Source of the DNA: CAZAKZ01 sp964485695
Lineage (GTDB): Bacteria > Planctomycetota > JAFGQW01
Reading direction: 5' to 3'
Assembly (NCBI GenBank): GCA_964485695.1
Contig: CAZAKZ010000006.1
Coordinates: 22,387-86,386, forward strand
Length of the DNA stretch: 64,000 nt
Shown: in pieces, positions 1 to 10,300 of the stretch
Layout of the letters: each line of letters starts with the position of its first letter
Numbering within the stretch: position 1 is the stretch's first letter
Position numbers and translations under genes: made by a program
Notes under the pieces: generated by a model
The model's database searches: none
What the model was told of the DNA's origin: nothing
Seen by the model: the letters and a program-made list of their open reading frames with translations, nothing else

Positions 1-388
1 CTCGGTAGAGAACATTCGAGAGAAGCTCCGACACATAAAGCTTGTCCGTGGTAGCAATGAACCGCCAGGTACAGTAGTCGCCGAGGGGATGGGCTCTGAA
101 CATCAAGTAGAGGCCGAGGAGCGTTGCGGACAGCACTACGTGGCGGAGGAATCGTTTGCTCCTGGCCGTGGTGGTCAAGACGAAGAGGAGGTAGACGCTT
201 CCGAAGACCAGGACGAGCAAGGGAGGAACCGTGTTGAAGCTCACAACCCAGGGACATGACGGGTGGAGATACAGCAGGACCAGAGGAACCATGATCGTGG
301 TTCCGAGAGTCCACGGAAGACAGACTTGAATCCCCCGGACCAGACGGGGAATGAAAGCGCCGGCATCCTCTGGATCAGACTTGTTCAT
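1..388 (-). CDS. Membrane protein, N-terminal part (runs off window)
   Basis: An open frame on the minus strand begins at an ATG (MNKSDPEDAG) and runs to the window edge, so only about 129 residues are visible. The visible part has a short polar N-terminus and then hydrophobic stretches around residues 25-45, 55-70 and 85-97 (for example VVSFNTVPPLLVLVFGSVYLLF), followed by a loop GDYCTWRFIATTDKLYVSEL. This is the pattern of a multi-pass inner-membrane protein. The upstream neighbour is divergent. No family can be named from this fragment; the missing C-terminal part would decide. Start choice is tentative because no strong Shine-Dalgarno sequence precedes it. Confidence 0.6.
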   Translation of the reverse strand, partial: MNKSDPEDAGAFIPRLVRGIQVCLPWTLGTTIMVPLVLLYLHPSCPWVVSFNTVPPLLVLVFGSVYLLFVLTTTARSKRFLRHVVLSATLLGLYLMFRAHPLGDYCTWRFIATTDKLYVSELLSNVLYR

Positions 389-672
389 GGTTCACTCTTG
401 CTATCGGTTCAACCGACGCAAAGATATCATACTTGTACCTTGCGCGAAAGCCGAAACCGCGGACAATGTCTCGTAGCCTGTTCAGGACAGTATGCGCCGC
501 GATTTTCAGAATGGCGAACTGGACTCATCGCGGCACACAGTTCACCACTATATAGTGCAGATATCTAGTGCAGAGGGAGCCCTCATCCGATGGCGCATTC
601 ACGCCAAATCTCTCGACCAGCGCCACCTACTGATATGGCACCTGATACAGCTCCATGGACCGGGAGACGAGC
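389..672. promoter_or_regulatory. Divergent intergenic region with 12-bp palindrome
   Basis: This spacer separates the divergent membrane-protein genes and must hold both promoters. It contains a perfect 12-bp palindrome CACTATATAGTG at 546-557, followed at once by agatatct and a second tagtgcaga, so TAGTGCAGA occurs twice (553-561 and 566-574). This arrangement is operator-like, but no regulator gene is adjacent. I see no coding signal. Confidence 0.3.
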
Positions 673-3636
673 ATGAGCGAACGCGCTCTCGGCCCTACCG
701 AGATTCTGCTCTCGCTGCTGCTATTCGTGCTCATCGTGGCGGCCCTCTTTCCCGAGATTTCTGTCGGGGGAAAGACGATCTCCGCGTCGCCCCACATTCC
801 TTACACCCTGCCCTCCGGCCCCGTGGGCATGATGAGGACGGATCGTCATCCGCTGATGGATGCCTATGACGGTTGGATCCGGGAGGCCAACTTCCCCTAC
901 CTGGAGCGCGCCGTCCGGGCCGGGGGGATGCCTTTCTGGCTGCCGCATGAGGCGTGCGGCAATCCGTTCATGGCCGGCCTTTTGCACGGCTTCTTCTTTC
1001 CGCCCAACTTCCTGATGTTCGTGGGCGATCCGCCTCTCGGTTTCGACCTGGCCTATCTGGCCCGGCTGCTCCTGGCCGGGTGGCTGATGTTCCTCTTCCT
1101 CCGCGTGCACGGACTGAAGTTCCCGGGTGCATTCGTGGGCGGCGTCCTGTTTCTCGGCTGCGGCTATCTGGTGGGCGGGCTCAACCTGCCGAACGCCTGC
1201 GTGGAGGTGATGATTCCCGGCCTTTTGCTGGGATTCGAGTGCCTTCTGGTCCACCGCCGCCGGCGGGACCTGGCCCTGGCCGTGGGCATGGTGGCCCTGG
1301 TGCTGGTGGGCGGCAATCCGCAGGCCGCCTTTCTCGCCCTTGCATTCGCAGGACTCTACAGCGTCACCCGCATTTTGCTGCTTCCGCGTGGGGTTCGTAT
1401 CAAAACCGCGGTGCGACTCGCCGTGGCCCACGTCCTGGGGGCGATGCTGGCCGCGCCACAGCTTCTTCCCTTCCTGGAATTCTTCACACGAGCTGCTCAC
1501 ACACACGGTGCGCATCTGAACATCTTCTCCATGCCGTGGCAGACTTCGATCCTCTGGGTCGTGCCCGAGTTCTTCCGAAACGCCTACCACCAGCCCGAGA
1601 TGGCCTCGAGCGGTGGCTTCTACGGACTCGCCACCCTCGGTTGGATCTTGATCCCGATCTGTTTTGCGCTTCCCGGCCGCCAATTTCTGGTTTGGTTCAC
1701 GGCCGCCATGGTCTTGCTCTGTGGAGCCTGGTACTTCGGGGTGCCCGGCTTCACGGTTCTCAACCAGCTTCCCGTCATCAACCAGATCCAGATCCACAAG
1801 TACCTGGCGGTCTACCTGTGCTTTTTCCCCGCCATCCTGGCCGCGGTGGGCATGGACCATCTGATACGGATACCGGCTCGAAGAGCGGCAGCCTGGCTCG
1901 GCCTCTCCACCCTTGGGGTGGTTCTGGTGACGGCGGGTTTCGTGGCGCTCTGGTACTTCGGGAGACTCGAACATCCCGGTTCCGGACACCTCCGTCTCGG
2001 CCCGTCGGACCCGGTGGCCCCGGTGTTGACCATCGTGGGGGTTCTCGCCGCCGCCATCCTCCTGATCTGTGCACTCCTCTACCTTCGCCCGCGTTTCAGG
2101 ACGGGCGTTCTCTGGGTGGTCGGGATCCTCGTGCTAGCCGAGGTGGCCGCACACGTCCCCAGGGATTATCCGCCTCGCGCGAATGCCTTTCGACCGCCGG
2201 CGTTCCTCTCCCGCCTCACGGGGGACGTCCACTCCCACCGTATCTATTCCCCCGGAAAGGTGCTCTACCCCAACACAGCCGCTATCTTCGGTCTGAACGA
2301 TATCCGCTACGCTGATGCGCTCAAGATCGACCGTTATGTGCGTCTCATCCAGGAGGGATTTTCCTATCCGGATGCTTTCAATTACTTCCCCACGCTGTCG
2401 AGTGTCCGACCCCCCGGCGCGCCGCCCCACGTGCTGGCGCTTCTGGCCGTTCGTCACTTGCTGTGTACTGGCGAGGTCATCGAGGTTGGAAGATCTCCGA
2501 TCATGGGGGGCTCCCGCCAGGACATCCTCGTTGACCTGACCACGGACGGGGGTGACCTCGTCGGTGCCATGGAAGGGGAGGTCGAGGTTTCGGTCTGGGT
2601 GAACAATCCCGCGTCGGGCCGCCTGGAGGCTCCGGCGACGTTGTCGGGGAAGAGGGCCGAGACCCTTCGTCTCCGGGCAAGTGAATCTCTGGCAGGGAAG
2701 TTCGTCTATCTCGGATTCGAGGTTCCCGTGGGCGGCTTCCTGGAGATCGAATCCGTCGTCTGGGACGGACGTCGGATTCCGGCCGCGGATCTCGACCGTG
2801 GTTCGCACAACTGGGAGGCGGTCTCGACCGGACCTCCCCTGCGGGTCAAGGCCACGACCCTCGTGGCCCTGCCCCCGGTAGGGCCCGGTTCGTCTCCCGA
2901 CCTCGTCCTGCGCGGTCGGACATCGGGCAAGGCCGTACAGATTCGACTCGTCACGGTGGAGTCCAGGCTCTTGCAGAGGTTCTCGTGCCGGGGGCAAAAT
3001 GGCGCCGGGACGGGACGGCGTTTTCGTGTTGACCTGGCCTCGTTCGCCGGCAGCAAGGTGCCGCTGTGCGTGGTGGCCTCCGGGGAAGGGCGCATCGCCA
3101 GCCTGGGCTTCGAACCGGATGTGTTTACCGAGAAGGGGAACTTCGGGACGATCCGGCTCTACGAACATCGCCGTGCCCTGCCCCGTGCCTTCGGTGTGTA
3201 TCGGGCCGAGATCACGCCCGACGAGGAGGCGCAGCTGAAAAAGGTCCTCGACCCGAAATTTCCGATCCGGGAGAAAGTGGTGGTGGCCGGACTGCCCGGC
3301 GGCTTGACCCTGCCAGATCCGCCGCCGGCCGGATCTCCACGGGTTACCTGGAGGGAGGTCGATCCCGCTGGTTCGAGAATCGTGCTGGAAACCGAGTTCG
3401 CGTCGGATGGGCTGCTCGTTCTCCACGACAACGACTATCCAGGTTGGTGTGCCTACGTCAATGGAGCTCCGGCGGACCTCGTGCGGGCCAACTACTGTTT
3501 CCGGGCCGTCCCGGTTCCCTCCGGCAACCACCGCGTGGAGTTTCGGTACGAATCCCTCACCTGGAAGCTGGGTCTGATTGCGGCAGGAGTGTCCCTGGTC
3601 GGACTCTTTCTCCTCTTCCTGCGCTGGCGGACCTAG
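673..3636 (+). CDS. YfhO-family large membrane protein
   Basis: The 987-residue product starts at the ATG at 673 (MSERALGPTE), which has GGGAG six bases upstream; an in-frame ATG at 655 is less well placed. The N-terminal half is a multi-pass membrane region with about a dozen hydrophobic helices (residues ~10-30 and ~95-480), including a loop with PFWLPHEACGNPFMAG after the first helix as in YfhO proteins and related GT-C glycosyltransferases. The C-terminal half is a large beta-rich extracytoplasmic domain closing with VLHDNDYPGWCAYVNG, the typical YfhO ending, and a final helix. Members are linked to lipid-linked sugar transfer to cell-wall polymers in some Gram-positives. The exact substrate here is unknown. 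It is convergent with the FAD monooxygenase, with a 15-bp gap. Confidence 0.8.
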   Translation: MSERALGPTEILLSLLLFVLIVAALFPEISVGGKTISASPHIPYTLPSGPVGMMRTDRHPLMDAYDGWIREANFPYLERAVRAGGMPFWLPHEACGNPFMAGLLHGFFFPPNFLMFVGDPPLGFDLAYLARLLLAGWLMFLFLRVHGLKFPGAFVGGVLFLGCGYLVGGLNLPNACVEVMIPGLLLGFECLLVHRRRRDLALAVGMVALVLVGGNPQAAFLALAFAGLYSVTRILLLPRGVRIKTAVRLAVAHVLGAMLAAPQLLPFLEFFTRAAHTHGAHLNIFSMPWQTSILWVVPEFFRNAYHQPEMASSGGFYGLATLGWILIPICFALPGRQFLVWFTAAMVLLCGAWYFGVPGFTVLNQLPVINQIQIHKYLAVYLCFFPAILAAVGMDHLIRIPARRAAAWLGLSTLGVVLVTAGFVALWYFGRLEHPGSGHLRLGPSDPVAPVLTIVGVLAAAILLICALLYLRPRFRTGVLWVVGILVLAEVAAHVPRDYPPRANAFRPPAFLSRLTGDVHSHRIYSPGKVLYPNTAAIFGLNDIRYADALKIDRYVRLIQEGFSYPDAFNYFPTLSSVRPPGAPPHVLALLAVRHLLCTGEVIEVGRSPIMGGSRQDILVDLTTDGGDLVGAMEGEVEVSVWVNNPASGRLEAPATLSGKRAETLRLRASESLAGKFVYLGFEVPVGGFLEIESVVWDGRRIPAADLDRGSHNWEAVSTGPPLRVKATTLVALPPVGPGSSPDLVLRGRTSGKAVQIRLVTVESRLLQRFSCRGQNGAGTGRRFRVDLASFAGSKVPLCVVASGEGRIASLGFEPDVFTEKGNFGTIRLYEHRRALPRAFGVYRAEITPDEEAQLKKVLDPKFPIREKVVVAGLPGGLTLPDPPPAGSPRVTWREVDPAGSRIVLETEFASDGLLVLHDNDYPGWCAYVNGAPADLVRANYCFRAVPVPSGNHRVEFRYESLTWKLGLIAAGVSLVGLFLLFLRWRT

Positions 3637-3651
3637 CAGCCTGTAACGCGG

Positions 3652-4917
3652 TCACACCGGCTGCAGCGTCAAGCCCAGCTGTGCCGCCAGCCTCTCAAGC
3701 CGGTCTCCCGACGCAGGCAGGCAGGGCAACAGCCTGGGGGCTCTCTCCGCGATCCAGGCATCCGTATCGGGGGTTCCTGCCAGGGCCCACCCCAGACCCA
3801 GCATCCTGCGCCATTCTTCCAGGCGCTCGAGGCCGTATTCCTCCAGCAACTCGAGGGAAGCGTTTTCCCTGAGGCATCGGGTCATCCGGCCGGCGAGGTC
3901 GTGGGCCTCGCGTATGCCGATATTCAAGCTCTGGCCGCCCACCGGGCCCGTCAGGTGGCAGGCGTCGCCCGCCATCCAAACCCTGCCGCGGCCGAAACTC
4001 CCGGCAAGAGCGCGCTCGAATCGGATGGCCAGGGACCAGGCGATCTCGTCCACGGAGCCCCGGAACCACGGAGCCCGTTCCTGGATCAGGGCGCGCATGT
4101 TCTCCTCGGTGAGGTAGGGAAATGCGTGGTCGCCGATCTGCACGGCCAGCCGACTCTTGGTGCGGGAGGCCGTGGAAAATTCGGCGTCGGACAGCTGGAA
4201 GCTCCATCGAAAGTGTTTCCCCGGCAGGGGCCAGAGCACGTTGGACGTGCCGTCGGTCAGCACCAGGCGCAACTCGTCGCTGATGTCGGCGTCGGAGATG
4301 AACTCGAAGACCGCGAAGTAGTCGGGTTCTCCGGCGAGATCGTACTCGATGCCCAGGTTCTTTCTCACCAGGGACCGGTGGCCGTCTGCGCCGAGGACGA
4401 AGTCGGCCTGGACCCGGCGGGTTTTCTCGATGGCCCACTCCGTTTTTGCGACGGCGTATCCGCTCGAGACCTTGCCCAGCTCGTCGATGGTGGCGGTGAC
4501 CTTGTCGCCCTCCTGGTTGATGCGGGAGACGCGGTGGTTCCACAGGACCTTGATGCCCCTCTCCCGGAGTCTTTCCTCGAGCGCGGCCTCCAGGATGCTC
4601 TGGGGAACGGCAATGATGAAGGGGAACGGTTCCTCCACATTGGAGAGGCGGATTTCCCGGGTGCGAACGGCATCGGCGTACAAGGCCATGGTGTCGATGC
4701 GCACGGCCTGGCGGATCAGGTTGTCGGCCAGGCCGCTCTTCTGGAGCAAGTCCAGGGTGCCGGCGTGGAGGGCGAGGCCGTAGCTGTGGGTAGCGGTGCG
4801 CCACTCCTCGTCGACGATCAGGACGTCGACGCCCTTTTCGGCCAGATGGAGGGCGGCGTTGAGTCCCACGGGACCGGCTCCCACGACCAGCACTTCCGTC
4901 TTGCGCTTTCCGAACAT
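3652..4917 (-). CDS. FAD-dependent monooxygenase (PheA/TfdB/UbiH type)
   Basis: The 421-residue flavoprotein is read from ATG at 4917 (MFGKRKTEVL), preceded by GGAGAAGG. It shows the three FAD-binding signatures of group A aromatic hydroxylases: GAGPVG at residues 13-18 in the N-terminal Rossmann fold, GADGHRSLVR near residue 180, and GDACHLTGPVGGQSLNIG near 300. The C-terminal thioredoxin-like domain of phenol hydroxylase is absent, so it is the short form. The substrate cannot be inferred; no aromatic catabolism genes are nearby. NAD(P)H-dependent ring hydroxylation is the family reaction, but halogenases and geranylgeranyl reductases share the fold. The M1 peptidase gene starts divergently 331 bp away. 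Confidence 0.8.
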   Translation of the reverse strand: MFGKRKTEVLVVGAGPVGLNAALHLAEKGVDVLIVDEEWRTATHSYGLALHAGTLDLLQKSGLADNLIRQAVRIDTMALYADAVRTREIRLSNVEEPFPFIIAVPQSILEAALEERLRERGIKVLWNHRVSRINQEGDKVTATIDELGKVSSGYAVAKTEWAIEKTRRVQADFVLGADGHRSLVRKNLGIEYDLAGEPDYFAVFEFISDADISDELRLVLTDGTSNVLWPLPGKHFRWSFQLSDAEFSTASRTKSRLAVQIGDHAFPYLTEENMRALIQERAPWFRGSVDEIAWSLAIRFERALAGSFGRGRVWMAGDACHLTGPVGGQSLNIGIREAHDLAGRMTRCLRENASLELLEEYGLERLEEWRRMLGLGWALAGTPDTDAWIAERAPRLLPCLPASGDRLERLAAQLGLTLQPV

Positions 4918-5248
4918 GATTTGCCTTCTCCTCAACAAGCCGCACAATCCGACAACGCGACCGTGTTCCGGTCGGACAGGGAAAATCAACGCATGGGTAT
5001 GATTTTATCGATCCGCGGGGAACTGTCAGCAACTTTCTCCCGGCGGTGACCACGAGCTTTCATGACTAGGATTTCCAAGCCATGACGACTTTCTCCAGTG
5101 GCAGTTCATTCCCCGCAGGTTCGTGTGGACGTATTTTTTACGATACCCGGACTCTCCCGTTCTTCCCATCCAGCCGGGAATCAGTTACACTTCGGTCTGG
5201 ATTTCAGGGTGACAAGGGGTAGGAAAGTGCTTCAAGGGAGAGTCCAAG
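4918..5248. promoter_or_regulatory. 331-bp divergent intergenic region
   Basis: This gap separates the divergent FAD monooxygenase and M1 peptidase genes and should carry promoters for both. The only recognisable elements are the Shine-Dalgarno sequences at each end (GGAGAAGG on the minus strand next to 4917; GGGAGAG just before 5249). I see no convincing coding frame, RNA structure or repeat. Confidence 0.4.
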
Positions 5249-7228
5249 ATGAAACGCCTTGTCATTCCCGTGTGGATCCTGATTCTGGTCGTGGTTCTGG
5301 CCGTTCCGGTCACCGCGGACGACACGGACGTCCAGCACGTGAAGCTGGACATGGCAGTGGACACGGTCACCCGGATCGTATCCGCCACGGCGACCCACAC
5401 GGTGAAGAGCGCAAAGAACGGCCTGAACAAGTTCTCGCTGAGGCTCCACAGGAACTTCGTGGTCTCCGCTGTCAAGTGCAACGGCAAGTCGGCGAGTTTC
5501 ACCCGCCCCACGGATGCCATCGACATCACTCTGGACAAGAGCTACAACATCGGCCAGAGCTTCACCGTGGCGGCCACCTATTCAGGTCGGCCCTCGAACC
5601 AGTTCTACGGCTCCTTCCAGTTCAGAACCCACTCGGGAACCCCGATCGTATGGAGCCTGTCGGAGCCCTGGTACGCCTACACCTGGTGGGCCTGCAAGGA
5701 ATCCAACGTCGACAAGTTCACCCTGGAGATGTGGCTCACCGTGTCCGACCAGTTCGTGGCCGCCACCAACGGCGTGCTCCAGGGCAAGGACCCCCTCTCC
5801 GGCAGCCGCATGCGCTACCGCTGGAAGACCGACTACCCGCTTTGCACCTACGCCGTGTGCTTGAACATCACCAACTACCGGATCCGCACCGACCGGTACA
5901 AGCACCTGGGCGCCGACATGCCCGTGGAGTTCTACTGCTATCCCGAGAGGTGGAGTAGCTCCCAGAGCGGCATGAGCCAGATCGTCCCCATGCTCACCAC
6001 CTTCTCCAACCTCTTCGGACAGTATCCCTTCGTCAAGGAGAAGTACGGCATTGCCCAGTGCGGCTTCAGCGGCGGCATGGAGCACCAGACCCTGACCGCC
6101 CAGGGCAGCTTCACCTCGGAGTTCCTCAACTCCCACGAGCTGGCCCACTCCTGGTGGGGCAACATGATCACCTGTGCCACCTGGAAGGACATCTGGCTCA
6201 ACGAGGGATTCGCCTCTTACGGCGAGGCCCTGTGGAAGGAGTACAAGGGCGGCAGCAGCAACAAGGCGGCTCTGCACTCCTACATGGTCACCAGGCGGCC
6301 CCGGTACGTGAGCGGTACGGTCTACTGCTACGACGACAAGAATCCGAGCCGCATCTTCAGCTCCAACTACAGCTACAGCAAGGGCGCCTGGGTGGTCCAC
6401 CAGCTTCGCGGCGTGGTCGGAGACGTCACTTTCTTCAAGATCCTGTCCGACTACCGAAAGATCAAAGCCTACCAGAGCGCCACCACCGCCGAGTTCGAGG
6501 CCATTGCTTCCCTCGTCTACGGAAAGAAGCTGGACTGGTTCATCGATCAGTGCGTCATGAAGGGCGGTGCGCCTTCCTACCAGTACGGCTGGTCCCACGG
6601 AGTCGTGAACAACAAGAACTATCTCTACCTCCATGTCGTGCAGACCCAGGACACCAAGAACTACGGCCTCTTCAAGTTTCCCATCGAGATCCGGGTGAAC
6701 GGCACGAGCTTTCGCGTCTCCAACGACAACTGGCGGGATGAGTTCGTGATTCCCCTCACATCCTCCCCCTCGTCGGTCCTCTTCGATCCCGAACCGTGGA
6801 TCCTCCGGGAGTCGGCCAGCAGGGTGAACTACAACCCGAGCTTCTCCGCCACCCCGGCGACCGTCCCCAGCACGGGCGGCACCGTGAATCTGAGCCTCGG
6901 CGCCGGAGCGAAGCTCGCGGGCCGCTTCTACCTCGTAGGAGGCTCCCTGACCGGCATCGATCCCGGCATTCCGTTGCCGGGCATCCCGGACGGCAAGACC
7001 TTGCCCCTGACCTTCGACCTGTTCAGCGGGTTGCTGCTCAACAACTTGAACACACCCATGTTCAAGAACTTTGCGGGAACCCTGAATGCTTCCGGTCAGG
7101 CCACGGCAACGATGGTTCTTCCGGCCCTGGGCACCCCGGCCATCGGACTCACCGCCTATTTCGCGTGGCTCACCACGGATGCCCCCTTTTACACCTCGAT
7201 CCCTGTGACGGTGAAGGTGGTGAAATAG
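5249..7228 (+). CDS. Secreted M1-family zinc metallopeptidase with C-terminal LDxxGxA domain
   Basis: The 659-residue protein has a signal peptide (MKRLVIPVWILILVVVLAVP, cleavage near VTA-DD). An aminopeptidase-N-like beta domain follows, then a gluzincin catalytic domain with HELAH at residues 296-300 and the third zinc ligand Glu319 in WLNEG, the HExxH-18-E spacing of M1. The usual GAMEN exopeptidase motif appears as GGMEH, so classical aminopeptidase specificity is doubtful. Residues ~540-659 form the LDxxGxA domain, shared with eight other proteins in the window. Expected role: extracellular or periplasmic protein degradation. The start is supported by GGGAGAG. It reads as a stand-alone gene; a 92-bp gap leads to the next operon. 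Confidence 0.88.
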   Translation: MKRLVIPVWILILVVVLAVPVTADDTDVQHVKLDMAVDTVTRIVSATATHTVKSAKNGLNKFSLRLHRNFVVSAVKCNGKSASFTRPTDAIDITLDKSYNIGQSFTVAATYSGRPSNQFYGSFQFRTHSGTPIVWSLSEPWYAYTWWACKESNVDKFTLEMWLTVSDQFVAATNGVLQGKDPLSGSRMRYRWKTDYPLCTYAVCLNITNYRIRTDRYKHLGADMPVEFYCYPERWSSSQSGMSQIVPMLTTFSNLFGQYPFVKEKYGIAQCGFSGGMEHQTLTAQGSFTSEFLNSHELAHSWWGNMITCATWKDIWLNEGFASYGEALWKEYKGGSSNKAALHSYMVTRRPRYVSGTVYCYDDKNPSRIFSSNYSYSKGAWVVHQLRGVVGDVTFFKILSDYRKIKAYQSATTAEFEAIASLVYGKKLDWFIDQCVMKGGAPSYQYGWSHGVVNNKNYLYLHVVQTQDTKNYGLFKFPIEIRVNGTSFRVSNDNWRDEFVIPLTSSPSSVLFDPEPWILRESASRVNYNPSFSATPATVPSTGGTVNLSLGAGAKLAGRFYLVGGSLTGIDPGIPLPGIPDGKTLPLTFDLFSGLLLNNLNTPMFKNFAGTLNASGQATATMVLPALGTPAIGLTAYFAWLTTDAPFYTSIPVTVKVVK

Positions 7229-7320
7229 GGGAGGGGATAGAGCACCATAGGTGAAAACGGCCAAGGTATAGGAGGTATCTGTCCATCGATAACTTTACCG
7301 AGACGGAGCAAAAGACGGCT

Positions 7321-10300
7321 GTGGCCTTGAGCCGGGCGCTCTACCACGCTTTCGTGAAGATGGAGAGCCGGGGGGAGAGGAAGGATGCAGAGCGTCTCTA
7401 CTTCCAGACGAAAGAGCTGGTAGCGACCCGGACCGGCCGGTTCGGCATCGTCAACAACCGCGTCTTCCGGGGTCCGGACCGGCTGGTAGTGCCTTATATG
7501 GTCGGTGATACCCTCGTCGCGCACTCCGTCGAAGCCGGAAATCACCGCGAGCTCAAGACCTGGAAATTTTCCTCCGGACGCATCATCACCGACGATCTCC
7601 TGAAGAAGACCCTGGACCTCGACGGCGATGTCATCGACCTGGAAACCGAGATCTTCGACCTCGACATGAGCAAGACGGTGGAGATCCGCGTGACCCGGAT
7701 CCGTGACATAATGGAGCTTCTCCGCAGGTCCAACGAGGCCACAAACCGAAACGAGGCGATCTATTCGCTGAGATTTCTGGTGGCGCAGCTGTGCAGCCCC
7801 TCGTTCAAGGGATTCCTCGGCACGAAGAACCTCCAGCCCGAGGTTCGGAATCTCGTGTCCGAGGTGGTCCGCTTCCTGAACACCCCGGTCCGGCACCGCG
7901 TCCCCATGCTGTCGAGATTCCTCGTCAGGAACATATCCGGCATCGTGGTCAAGCCGACCCTCATCGACAGCCTCTGGAACGACGCCATCGATCTGTCGGA
8001 GCAGTTCGTTCGAGGGAGCGATACCGCCAAGGAGCTGAGAAGGAGCACTCACCACGGCCTCGGCGACCGGACCCGGCGTCTGGCAAGGTGCTACCGGGAC
8101 TACCTGGACACTGGGGATGCAGAGGGCTTCGCAAGGCTGGGCCTTCCCGGCCCGGCTCCGGCCGATGAACAGGCCAGAAACCACCCGGAGGCCCGTCGGG
8201 TTCTGGATCGGATGGTGGAAAATCTGGAGAAGCTGCTCGGTACCACCGAGATCATCACCCAGATCCGGGACTGGCAGGATGATTATCGGACGGTCCTTCT
8301 CGCATGCGACGTCGGCAGCAGCCTGCAAGAGGAGGCAGACGTCGTGGTGGAAAGGGGGATCCGGGAACGGAACCGGTGGATCTATCTCCAGCACCTTCGC
8401 GTCCTCGGCAAGAAAGCCGCCGCCTTTTCCGACCTCGGCGGCGACTTCGGCCGTCGCATCGAGGCCCTGATCGTCCGGACGCCGGACCAGGCGGCCTTCG
8501 ATGTCAGGGCCGCGGTGGAATCGGTACGCGCCTGGATCGAGGATTTCATCCGATTGCTCTTCGACACCTACATGGTTCCGGTTTTTGAGGCTCTCGAGAC
8601 GGTGGTTGCCTCGTACCGGCAAGAGAAATTTTTCGAGGCGTTCAACCGGATCCACAGCCTCCGTGGGGACCTGGCGATCCGCATCCACCGCGGAGGCTTC
8701 CCCGAGCAGCGCTACCTGCTCTGCGTCCTCGACTGCCTGGTGGAGAAGATGAGCTTTCTCTCGCTCCGGCACGTCGCCACCGAATACGAAGAGAAGGGCG
8801 TTCGTCTCAACCAGTGCCTCGAGATCATCCAGACTTCCATCCTGAATCTCGAGCACGACGGCCTGGTCTCACGCGAGGTGGCGGACCTGGCGGGAATGCT
8901 GACCGACGGAAACAAGACGTACGGAGAACTCTCCAACGTCCTGGAGCATCTCCAGCGCAATTACCACAAGAGCTTGAGAAGAGTGACCGCTCCGTTCGAG
9001 AAGATGCAGGCGCGTCTGGGCTTCGACGATTCCGAGCTCCGCATCGCCCTGGCCAACATGCAGCGCTACATGCACGACCACAACAGCATGGTGAACTTTT
9101 GCGATCTGGCCAGGGACTACATCCGGGACCACGTTGCCCAGCGTTCCATGCGCATCGGCGGACACTTCCTCCAGGCACCCACGGAGGAGGAGGTATACGA
9201 TTTCCTCCACCTCTCCCACCGTGAGCGGATCGTCGATCTGGTCCGGAACCATACCGATGCCGCAAACCTGAGGGAGCAGTACGGCGGAAAGGGAAGCAGC
9301 CTCCTCTACCTCAGCCATCTCCGCATTCCCACCCGAGATGCTTTCGTCATCCCCACCACCCTTCCACAGACAGGCCTTCACATCATCGACCGGCCGCGGC
9401 TGGAAAAAGAGCTTGCGGATCATCTCCACATCCTGGAAAGGGATATATCGAAGCGTGACGCGATCGAGAGGCGGTTCGGAGATCCACGGCATCCGCTTCT
9501 TCTGGCCGTGCGAAGCGGCTCGGTGTTCTCCATGCCCGGCATTCTCTTCACCATCGTTTTTGTCGGGATGAACGATACCGTGGCCGAGGCGTTGGCCGAG
9601 GTCGATCCCTGGCACGCCTACGATTCGTTCCGGCGGTTTCTTGCCTCGTACGCCCAGGCGGTCTGGGGCGTGGACATGGAGGAATACCACGTCGTGGAAG
9701 ACGCCAAGCGGAAGTACGGAGTCGAGTTCAAGTATGATCTGCCCGGGGAAGCGATGAAGGAAGTGGCGGAGGCCACCCGGCAGATCCTCGTGGACGAGGG
9801 CTTCGGCGCGGACCTGGAGACCGTTCTGGCCGACCCCCTCCAGCAGCTCTTCCAATCCGTCCAAGCGATTCTGGACTCCTGGAACAAGCCGAGGGCGCAG
9901 CAATACCGTAAGATCAAGGGCATCTGTCATACCTGGCAGACCGCGGCCATCGTCCAGGAGATGGCGTCGGGCAACCGGAAGAATCCGGAGATCGGCCGGG
10001 GCATGGACGAGACCAGGATCTCCCTCACCGGCGTGATCCCACGCACGCGCATGACGGAAAGGGGAGTGCGTGCCTTCACCGGCGAGATCAAGTTCTCCGC
10101 CGCCGGCGACGACCTGGTCGGGGGCGTGATGGCACCCGACTCGTTCCAGACCATGGGAGAGCTCGAGTCCCTCATGCCCATGTTGAACCGGCGCCTCGGC
10201 CACATCATCACCAAGCTCCTGGGGTTCATGGGATCAGACCAGGAGGTGGAGTTCACGGTGGAGCGCGGCGTCCTGAGCATTCTGCAGACGAGGGCGGCCG

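Noticed and set aside
263..568. A 101-codon plus-strand frame near the left end
   Set aside because: It overlaps the antisense of the partial membrane protein and the promoter region, and its product has no structure, signal or motif.
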